The notes beneath the pieces are model-generated. The model was not told the DNA's origin and searched no databases. It was given only the letters and a program-made list of their open reading frames with translations. Of a stretch of 64,000 bases of DNA, positions 12,471-24,000 are shown piece by piece (the stretch's first letter is position 1; each line of letters opens with the position of its first letter). The DNA is taken from positions 36,957,426 through 37,021,425 of the forward strand of contig OX392534.1 in NCBI GenBank assembly GCA_947623455.1, written 5' to 3'. Made by a program: the position numbers and the translations under genes. Source of the stretch: Mimachlamys varia. Lineage: Eukaryota; Mollusca; Bivalvia; Pectinida; Pectinidae.

Positions 12471-13606
12471 GGATGAACACAATGAATGGTAGTCACCATT
12501 GGCATCTTGAAAGTTAATAGGACATCATAAAAAAACTTTTTCTTAAAGTATCGTTTTTTAAAGCCATAATGTTTTTTTTTCATGGAAACTTAAGTTTTGG
12601 CACCATATGGCTTTGTGTAACCTTAACATTCTCATGAAGACTTCAGATAGCAGTCTAATATACTGTGATGTCATTATCTATTAATTTCCATCGATCTATA
12701 TGCAAGATATTATAAGAACACATGTCTTGGCACTGGGCAAAATGTTCTACTTTACATAAAAAATGAAAAATTGTAAAATTATAAGATAGACATGATACAG
12801 GAAGTTAACAAACCAAATGTCAGCAATATTGCTGATAATATAAACATTATATCACAATATATCACAGGTCTCCTTAAGTCAGATAATCCCTGTAATATTA
12901 ATTAGTGTAAGTTATCAGGAGATTCTATTTAATACAACCAGTATATTACAATTAAAATATAGGATCATAATGTCAACTTTGAAAAAATGTTATTGAAAAC
13001 AGTATTGTTCTGGAGTACATAAAAAAGAGAAAACATTTAAGGTTTATTTTGATTTCTGAGCCATCTTTAAAATAAAACTTATTAGAACATAAAGTAGTCT
13101 TGAGAAGTCTGATCTTAATTAAATGATAAGATTTTAAAATGTATACTACAAAACTAACGTTAGGCTGATAAAATTCACAAACAAATATAAATGTCCTTAA
13201 AAACTGTCTGCAAGTATATTATTTTAAACACATGATTTTGTATCATCACTCAGTCATACTAATAACACGAACATGTGTCCATAACTGATAACATACAAAG
13301 CTACGATAAAAATATTTATCTTTACATTTTACATGATGTAAAACTATGCAATACTTGCAAATTACAGTGATTATGAAAAAAAGAAATTCCCAGGCTACTA
13401 TGGTCACATGATTAATGACCCTTTGTTGATGATTTTTTAAATTTTGTGTATAAATATAGAATTTATCTCCTTTCCTTCCCAATAATAGTATTCCATTTTA
13501 TTTTGCTTGACAAACAAAATCATATTAGAATTTAATAGAAAAACACTGATCAAATAATTATATATATATTTTTTTAAAAAGTTGTCAATTTTATAAAGAG
13601 CAGAAC

Positions 13607-13999
13607 TTAAAGGCCCAATATACGTAACTTCAGGGAAATTTTCGTGATTCTGAAAAATTCTGGAAAATAATCCACTTGATAACCATGCAAAAATAAGCCT
13701 AAAACGAAGTAAACCTGAGCGGTAACTAACAAGCAACTCTTGACAAATAAATTCAAAGAATTGGAAATAATTCAGGTGGGGCCCACTTCAACAACAAACT
13801 GAAGGTAGAAGACGGTTCGAAATGGACGCGTGTTTACAAATAGCGTATTTCAAATGCTGCTGTACCGATAACCGCGAAAGAATTCATCTTGAATATTGCT
13901 GATATCAGTTAATCTTATATAAATCTATAAATATAATAAGTTATTAGGCTAGATTTTTGCTTCAAGTTTTGCCGTAAGTTACGTATATTGGGCCTTTAA
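13607..13999. mobile_element. TTAA-flanked MITE, copy 1
   Basis: It has terminal inverted repeats AGGCCCAATATACGTAACTT / AAGTTACGTATATTGGGCCT, perfect over 20 bp, flanked on both sides by TTAA. TTAA duplication is the hallmark of piggyBac-type insertion, so a non-autonomous piggyBac-like element is likely. A second copy lies at 60,269-60,650. No coding capacity. Confidence 0.85.
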
Positions 14000-14423
14000 C
14001 TGCAGAACACATTCTTTACTCTGTACTTGAGAGAAGGCAAATGTTTTGAAAGTTTCCTCCAGGAATAAATTTGCAAATTTTTCAGTTTGAGCAGTTCAGA
14101 CTGTTCAGACTAACTAAATCTCTATCAGCATGGCAATGAAAATGGCGGCAAAATATTCTGATAACATTTTTTTACCACAATATTTAATCCTTTACAAAAG
14201 ATATCCAAGGTAAGTGTTTAAAATTAACCATAAAATTTAACTCGGAACACATTATAATGTATTTTATATATATATATATAAATCATTTTCCCTGAAAAAA
14301 GCCCTATTCTTTAATTGCAAAATAAAAATTGGAACAAATATATGGATTGTGAAAATCGAAATCATATGACTGTTTGTAATGATAGGTCTTGTTTCCACCT
14401 TGGAAACTTTTGAGTACAGCTAA
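14000..14423 (-). other. CTTNBP2: CTTNBP2 3' UTR (proximal part, presumed)
   Basis: This is sequence immediately after the stop codon. It includes a (TA)n run near 14,267-14,280. No convincing minus-strand AATAAA is close to the stop, so the 3' UTR probably extends further; its end is not located. Confidence 0.4.
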
Positions 14424-15078
14424 TCAGCATTCACTTTCCTGATGTTGAAAGCCTGAAGCAAGCTGGGTTTTGGAGGGTTCTGGTATCTTACGACGTTGAT
14501 CTAGAGAAGAGTCCAAACTTCTACGTGACCCAGGCTTGGTCTGTGTCACTTCTGCTCTTGATTTCACTTCAAGGAATTTAAAAGAATTCAAAGCAGAGGT
14601 AGGGGTTGTTAATGAGAACGAGAATGGACTTGGTGACCGCAGGCGAGGGGTCATTCGACTATGACTCGACCCAGATCCATACGTTGATGACAAGTTCTCT
14701 GAAGAACGAGATTTTCGTGTTGCAACTGGTAAATGTGACGTAAATTTCTTCCCACTGGACAGAGAAGAAGACTGTGAAGACATGGAAAATGACCGCACAC
14801 CACGCTCCGATGTCATTCCGGAATTATTTGAGGTGGAGACAGGTAATGTTCGTGAAAGGTCTGAAGGTGTTGAACCTGGAGCAGGGAAGGGTATGGAAAG
14901 GACTGGAGAACGGATCTCCAGTTTGGGAACTTTAGCCAGGGAGCTATTACTTCCCTCCTCCACTCTTATACTCGTTGGATCGTAATCGTCCTGTGACCTG
15001 TTAGACTGTTCCGACAGACTACGACGTTTTGGATGAGGCTGTACTTGTGACTGGTCTCGACTTGCGTCATAAGAATTC
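14424..15078 (-). CDS. CTTNBP2: CTTNBP2 exon 21 (Ser-rich C-terminus, stop codon)
   Basis: 655 bp, entering at phase 2 and ending with the stop at 14,426-14,424. Acceptor ATGACAG. It encodes about 217 residues of disordered Ser/Arg/Pro-rich sequence with repeated RRSL/RSPSP-like sites (RSPVLS, RLRSPSPFSFS, SRRSLDSSLDQRRK), which are plausible kinase targets. The frame upstream of the acceptor is intron. Confidence 0.9.
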
Positions 15079-18000
15079 CTGTCATTATAGAAAACAGGAA
15101 AAAACAATCAGCAAAAGACATATTGAACAAAACAACAACAAAATTAAATTTCAGTGTGAAACAACAGCTTGAAAACATTATCATTTTGTTATGCTTTGGT
15201 ACCGAACAATCAAACACTTACAGTATGAAACAGATATTTCAATAGTTCTTGAAAAAATATTGGATGCATGTTTCAACATTATTCATTTTATTCTGAATGA
15301 AATGAAAGTTTACCAAAGACGAGACACTCCGTTAAAGGGACATAACTCTAGCTACATGTATTGTATTGTATTAAGTTTGCCCACCTATGTTTCATTCTGT
15401 TGAACATGCCTTTGGTGGAGTCGAGGGACCGCCGATGGTGAGGAGAGCTACTCGCCTTCATCTTCTCCTGCTTCATGGGAATGTCAAGTTCATTACTGCC
15501 AGCAAACGTAGACAGGTATTGTTCCTTACCTGTCAAATACAGAGTCAGAAAAATACATTAGAACCTACTTCTCGTGTCTAACAAAATGTTTTATAGACCA
15601 GCAATCATAAACAGGTACTGTTCTTTATAATTACATGTGAAACTTGGAGTAGAATATTTATCAATTTGTATGTATTAGAACCAACCATATATTATTTTAA
15701 CTTATTTTTAAACATTGACAGCCAGCAAAGGCCCAGCCATGTACAGGTGACTGACTAACATATGGGTCATTTTTAGTAACAGTGACCTTTATCATGTCCT
15801 ACGAACTTTAATGAGCCTCTTCACAACTGCATTTCACAGTGTAATACCATGTCAATTTCAGAATTCAAATTCTTTTGGAATCTGTAATAATTAATCCGCA
15901 GAAATAAAAGTGTGGACAGACGGACAGACAGGCACACACTGCGATAATAACTACATTGGGCTCCAATGGAGGTCCTTATTCATAGAAGTAGATTGGCGTC
16001 ATTTCCATTAATTGTTATATTAGACATGCAAGTACTACATTGCATACTGAAGGTGTACAGAGAACTTATTGTTTTAAATGTACGACATGCAAGCTGTAGT
16101 TAGCTTTCTACTCTGCAGAAATAGACACCAATCTTTATCTAATTGTAGAAAAGCATATGTGATAGAGAAACAAGATGATGTTGATTTTATTTACAATGAA
16201 TAGTAAACAAATTTTATTAAATAATTTTTTCATTATATTTGACATACCTGGACCGGAGAGCGGACAGCCCGGTACCACAGCTTTCTGCATGAGAACATAC
16301 AAGGCTGTGTTAGCCACTTTCTGCTGGCCGTCGGTCGACGTGTCCTTGCCGGTGCCCTTGACGACAGCGACCTTGACCGTGGGTGCTATGAGGTTGTTCC
16401 ACAGACCGGACAGCCAGTTGTAGATAGTGTTAGGATCCTGGGAGTGAAGTGGGCACATGATGAACTGGTAGGGCCCAAACATCACGTCGGGTAAACCCAG
16501 CTTCGCCACCCCATCGTTAAGTCTCTGCCACACACAAACAATCCACTCTACCGCGCGAAACATCATACTGTCCATGACTGGTAACTGTCCGTCGCCAATA
16601 TGGATGAAGTTACGGAGAAGATGTCTGGCTAACAAGTTACGAATCGGCTCAATATCTATACGAAAATGTACCCAGCGAAATCTTTGCTGTATGTTTAAAT
16701 CCAGTCCTGTGGATCTGAAAATAAACAATAACACTATTATAAAATATTTTATTCCATATATATATCATACTCTTGATCTGAAACAATCAACGTCAAATTA
16801 ATATCCACAGTACACAGCCTCAGGTTTTTACTTAGGCTGTTGTTTAATCTAAATCTCATTTCATTATTTCTATGTTTTACATACAAAATAATAAACACAC
16901 TATTGGTAGAATTGGATTTGGAAACAAGTTTTATATAAAATATTCTATAAAATCCATCTGTTGTTTAATTTAAATAGTTATCCATGATTTAAGTAGTCAA
17001 ACAGTGTGCCCCACATGGAGGTTCTTTCGATTTTAGGCTGTTTGATGGAGAGCGTAGTGGTTGACATGTTTCGGCTATTGTGTGTCCCCCCCCCCCCCCC
17101 CAAACCCTTGTACTGATTATCTATGATTCCATGATCTGTTTACTTACCTTGACTTGTTCATACTGGCAATGATGTAGAAACTATCTAGGAAATAGAATCG
17201 GGTCTGTTCGTCTCCTATATCAAAACAAAACATCAATAGTCACTTACTACACTTTCAAAGCCAAAATACAAGATGGCATCCTGTCAACCATAATATTTTT
17301 CAAATAAGTGCATAAATTGTGATTGGAATAGCCCAACACCAACTGGTCATGGTGGGCTGAAAAATTGGAATTATCAGAGTTCAGTTGGGTTGATTGTTTA
17401 GTGTTAAGTTAGGCAAGGACCCACAAAAGCTTCTAATCAAATAGGGTCTTCGAGTTCAATGAGATCGAGAGAATGAAGTTTGGCTGTAAAATCATGGCAA
17501 TCAGTCAAAGAATCAATTCTCAATTCATCAATACCGGTAAGTAGAATTTGACCATGTCTCAATCTGTGAACTTTGACATTTAGTTCCTACTCTATACAGT
17601 TAAAAAAACATTTGCCAAGGTAATGTTCTCCCTTTTTGCCCTCCATAATGAGAGCATTTATCACCAGTGAATTACCAAATATAGTGACACTGATATGAAT
17701 ATGAAAGGAAGACATTTAACTTTGCAAAATATTTCATGTATACAGTTTTCAGTTAGCTTTGCCCTCATAAAACAAATCTGACTAATACCACCTACTAATG
17801 AAGATGACATCAGTGAACTTTGACCTCAACATTTAACCTTTGACCTAGCTACAATATCTCCTTACCCTCGACGGTGAATGTATGGAACTGTCCCCTGTGT
17901 TCAATGGCTACTAGTAATTTCCCGAAGAGGACAGACACATCCACTTTCTCAAGGTCATCTAGGATGAGGATTGGAGCACGGTCATCAGCCTCCACACCCT

Positions 18001-21000
18001 CCTGCACCATACATCCTGTAAGGTCAAGGTCAGTCATTAAAGGTCAGGGTCAATATAATAATGCAGGGTATAACTTGAATGAGAATTTTCAATTTTTGCA
18101 TTACTACATTTATCTTAACACTTTAAATAAAAGAAAGCTTTTTTACCTTGAGCATTTAATAAAATGAAAATATTTTCATATTTCTAACAACACCTACAAC
18201 TGATTTCTTCTAAAAACGTATTATTTCTTACCTGTACTTTGAAGCAAGTTGACCAGGTCCCGATGACAGAAACTCTCATGAAGTACAATGCTGTGGATCT
18301 GAGGAACCTTCCCACTTTCCTTTTCTTTTCTCTGCCAATACATACATAGCATGCAATACTAGTAAATCTTGTCAATTTAAAATTATACAGTGAAGTTGCA
18401 ACTTTGAACATTTCGGTAATTTTTAACTTATACTTTTATGAATTTTCGAAATAAGATTGTAAGCAATATTTGTTGGTCCAAGGTCCAAATTTACTTTAAT
18501 ATCAAGCATTCCGAGAAGTATTTTTATGAACCATTTTTATGAACATGTCTTTTAAGTCTACAGATTAAAATCAAGTAAAATTGAAAAAAAGATTTTTGGT
18601 TTGTCAAATAAATGCAATGTTTCTGCGGTCTGTACACCACACTGGCGTTACTACGTACAGCTATGAGATGGGCCAGTCTGTGAGCTAGATAAGTCTTTCC
18701 GGTCTTCTCCGGGCCGTAAAACACAACACTCTTATAGTGCTCCAGCTGTGGAATACAACACAGATAAAGGTTACCTAAAGTCAATAGCTATTAACTGATG
18801 AACTTTGAGTAAACTTAACTCCAACAACAATGAAATCTCCCTTTTCATAGTATTCCATCAAACCAGATTTGTTTTATTAATGACGTGTTTCAAAATAATA
18901 CACTGTACACAAAAATATGAAAAACCATTTCTTGAAATAACACAGTGTCTAAAAACATGTACCAAGAGCAAAATTTAAGATTGAATGAAAGTGAGAACAG
19001 ACATTTTTTTTATATATATAATTTGTATGTTTTGTTTTTCATTTTTTATTTGCTAACTTCAGGATAATTTTAATTCAGCTGTTAAAATAAAATGCAGATG
19101 TTAAAACTTGATAATGTTAATTTCAAAGCTGTAGTTAAATTTTTCAATTGCATCTACGTAATAATTACTCTAGGTACACTAAGAATGAACTAACTTACCA
19201 GTCGTATATAGTTGTGTATGACAGAAACTGGAAACAAGACATCCCAGGCCACACATTCCACCGAATCTACAACCAGACAATTATCCTGTTTTTTAACGAG
19301 TACATACAAAAACAATAGAGAATATTAGATACAGGTTAAAGCCTGTGGTAAAGTAACATATTAAACAGCAAACAATGTCATAGTAAAATGGATGACTTTC
19401 CTGGGGCAAGAAACCATTTTCATTGATCTAAATCATGTTCATAGAGAAAAAGTACAATATATTGTTTTTTTTCTGTTTAATCTTGAAAAAAGATGTACAA
19501 CAAAAGTGCATAGGAACTTATTAAAGATATTCTTGTATTTGACTTTTGTTTATACATGTTGCATCAAAACCTGAAATTGAAATTACTTGAACAATGACAG
19601 CGACTAGGATCTGAAGACATAGTACAGGTTAGGGGATCAAATGAAAAGGGGTACGGCTTCCCCCAAACCCGGGGAAAATTTCCCTCAAACATTTCCCCAA
19701 ACCAGATAAAACTACCCCAAACACTTCCCCCAAACGGGGTAAAACTTCCCCAAAACATGGTACATTTTTTGTAACTCTTCCCCTAAACCGGTCAACACTT
19801 CCACCAAACAGGCAACACGCCCTCCAAACCCCTTCCTCATCCCTACTTTATAGTGAAGGGCATCAAAAATAGAAATGGTATCTAGTTGTGATTTAGATAT
19901 CATGAATTGTAATACATCAAGAAAATAACATTATAAACATACTTGCAAGAATGATGGTTATCTCCCTTTGGTTACTCTCCCGTACAATACTGTGTGGTAG
20001 TGTGTTGCTATGGGTGCCAACTTCCCATTTGTGACCACCTGTGAAACAATAGATTATGTTATCAGTGATAAAACCATAAAAAATTTAATTTGTTTTTTAA
20101 AAACATAAATATTCTTGAACACTTTATTGAGTTGGGAGATAAACTAACCTATGGAGAGCATGTGTATACACTCCGAGTCTAGACCCAGGCTGTACTGGAC
20201 GTTATCCATGGCAATCTCAGGGTCAAGGCGACTGGTGCGTTTGGTGCGTAGTCCTGTGTCGATTTGTGAGAAGTAGTTGGTAAGGGTTTGTTGTAGACGT
20301 GTCTCTAGTCCCGCCCAGCTTAGACCAGCCTCCACGGACAAACTGCCGATGACAAACTTCTGGCTGGGAAGGTGTAAAGTTGTGAAATCTTCAGACAGGT
20401 TCGGGTACTGGATCTCTAACGTCACCGTCAAAAGGAGGTCCTTACCACCAGCTGTAAGTAACGAAAAGATAAGCAAGACTAAGTTATTACATCCTACATA
20501 CTTGGGCTCATTGGCATTTATTTTTGCATGGCATAGGTGCCTTCACTGCTTTCAATTGTTACAATGTCTGGCTGTGTTATAAATGGACCAGATTTTCTAA
20601 ATTCTTCTGAACTGGCATACATACTACATATATCATGTTAAGTACCACACTAATTTTAAGTTAACATAACATTTAAATTTGATCAAATAACATTTTTTTC
20701 AAAAGTTTTGTAAACAAATATGCAATATTGTGGGATTAAAAATAATCACCCTCGGGTAATATACACTAGTCACATATCTGCTAAAATTCATCACAAATAT
20801 TTAGAATATTTCTACTTAAAACTAATCGAAGTATATCATTCTTACTCCTCTGCTGTATAAATTCCTTGCAAGCGACAGAGGCAACGTCCATGATGGTACG
20901 ACCCCATCGGTCCTTACGCTGAACGTTAACGTCACTCATGTTCATTATAACAGCCAGGCAGTCCTACAACAAAGGTTACATTATTGATTCGGTTAAATCA

Positions 21001-24000
21001 CAGAAATCTCATGGTACACCCGTTAGTCTGACCATGTATTTATTGTTTTCTACTCCCTATTTATTTCAATATAGAACTGATTTGTAAAGTTACATTGTAT
21101 TATGAAAGAATTATAAACAGAAATTGTTAGAATTACATGAATCGGAAGTGAATGCATTGTCTGAACAAGTTTAGACCGAACGATATACAGCTGGTTACAT
21201 TTAACTGATATTAGAGGAATAAAATGCATTATATCAGCTCCTGTATTATTGATCAGACAGAAGTAGAATAGGAAACAAAAGACTTTCAAGATATCTAGAT
21301 CACTAACGGCGGCCTATGGTCAAAATGGTTTCAATTTTTAGTCAAAATGAAACTTCAGGGGGTTTTGATACTACATTATTCATCTGTATAATTTTCGTGT
21401 ATGTGAAGAAATTTTCTTGAAAACAACAAATAATTCCCTGAAGAGTTGTTGCATGGAAACTATTTGTATAGACAGCACCAAAAGTTTAATTCCTTTATTC
21501 AATTTTTGCCAATGACTACTGTAAACGTGGAATTGTTCGCAGTTTGGAAATTTTCGCTCATTTCGCTTTCATTTAATCTCCCTGAATATATCGGCATGCA
21601 AACATTATTAACATTACTCAAACTCTACAGTGTATAACAGTATTATAGGTATACAGTTCAAACAGCATGACTGACTGAAAATTTACACACCGCAAACAGT
21701 TTGAAGGCTGACTTTGCAAAATATTCCACACGTGAAAATAACAGCTCATACAGTATACAATAATATCAGACAGATATTACTTTCAAACTGTGAGTTACAG
21801 TCAAACCTCGATTAATTGAACTTTGATGATTCAAATTTCTCGATGTGTCGAACTATTGGCAAAGTCAGTTTTTTTATTAATTTACTTTTCATGAATCAAA
21901 CTTCTGTGAATCAAATTTTTCTCTATATCGAAGTTACAATCTGACCCTTTCGTTATGAAAACACCGAAAATTACAACTAATAAATCGAAGTGTAAATTTT
22001 ACCTGCTTTGAAAATTATGTGAATCTACAATTTCTTAGCCTGTGTTACGTTACACTAGCACCGCATCGATTCTTCTTATGTACAGTATATATATACACGT
22101 ATACATGTTGATGTTTGATGTTCAATATTCATGAGTCAAAGTCCCGATGTTTCGAAGTTTTCATGACGGTCGCACAAAGTTAAAAAAATCGAAGTTTGAC
22201 TGTATGTCAATATTGGTTTGAATTTCATGAATAAAATCATAATTTCTTACCGGCAGCGGTCTGATAGCAGCCACAAATGCCACGGTCCAGCCATCCTTGT
22301 CGGCCATATTGATAGCCCTATGTATAGTCCCGTCACTTTGTGAGACGGTGGAAGGAGAGCCTGGAGGGTCACGGTGGGTACTCCGGGGGTCGTAGGTCAG
22401 CAGGGCATGGAGACAGTCAACATGTCCAGGGTGTACAACACAGTGGAGAGGTGTCCAGCTGGACTGTACATGGTAGAAATGGGAAACAGTGTATTAATAG
22501 GACTGATGAATAATAACGACCAACCATATTTAAGATTAATAATTTACTATTCCCCCTGTTCACATTTGATACACAGAAAGTTGTATGACACTCAGACTAT
22601 CATGTGACACTCAGACTATCATGTGACACTCAGACTATCGTGTAACACTCAGACTATCATGTGACACTCAGACTATCATGTGACACTCAGACTATTGTGT
22701 GACACTCAGACTATCGTGTAACACATAGACTATCATGTGACACTCAGACTATCGTGTAACACTCAGACTATCATGTGACACTCAGACTATCATGTGACAC
22801 TCAGACTATCGTGTGACTCTCAGACTATCATGTAACACACAGACTTTCATGTGACACTCAGACTATCGTGTGACTCTCAGACTATCATGTAACACACATA
22901 CTTTCATGTAACACACAGACTATCATGTAACACACAGACTTTCATGTAACACACAGACTATCATGTAACACACAGACTATCATGTAACACACAGACTTTC
23001 ATGTGACTCTCAAACTATCATGTAACACACAGACTATTATGTGACTCTCAGACTATCATGTGACACTCAGACTGTCATGTGACACTCAGACAATCGTTGT
23101 ACACTTAGACAATCGTGGGACTCTCAAACATTCATGCAACACTCAGACTATCGTTGGACACTCAGACTATCATGTGACACTCAGACAATCGTTGAACACT
23201 TAGACAATCGTGGGACTCTCAAACATTCATGCAACACTCAGACTATCGTTGGACACTCAGACAACCATGCAACACTCAGACTATCGTGGGACTCTCAGAC
23301 AATCATGCAACACTTAGACTATCGTGGGACTCTCAGACAATCATGTGACACTCAGACTATTGTGTGACTATGTGTGACCTCTATGAGTGACTTACATTAG
23401 AGTAGACAGTAAGCTGAGCCCCATAGTCCAGTAGTATCTTACAGCAGTCTGTATGACCTTGGGTAGCGGCTAGGTGTAGCGGGGACCACCCCTGGTGATC
23501 AGTAAGGTTTGGGATGGCTCCACGCTCCAGCAACACCTGGACACACCTGTACAGAAATCATCATCAACATAAACAACACCTGGACACACCTGTACAGAAA
23601 TCATCATCAACATAAACAACACCTGGACACACCTGTACAGAAATCATCATCAACATAAACAGCACCTGGACACACCTGTACAGAAATCATCATCAACATT
23701 AACAACACCTGGACACACCTGTACAGAAATCATCATCAACATAAACAACAGCTTTACATCATTTTACCAGCAAAGTTTTCTTAACATACATTATTATTAC
23801 ATTTAATATTCACTTACAACTTGCATTGATACAATATACCACTTACTGCTATAATGAGAAAACCATGATTTCATTGGAAAAGACAAACATACAGTAGAAC
23901 CTTGTTATCTCGAACTCATATTAATCGAAGACCCCGTTTATTTCAAAGTATCTTGTCAGTCCTGGACAAGCTTTACACTAGCATCAAACCCATGTAACTT

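Noticed and set aside
23134..23367. Plus-strand 77-codon frame with TLRLS/TQTIV repeats
   Set aside because: It is the 19-bp minisatellite translated.
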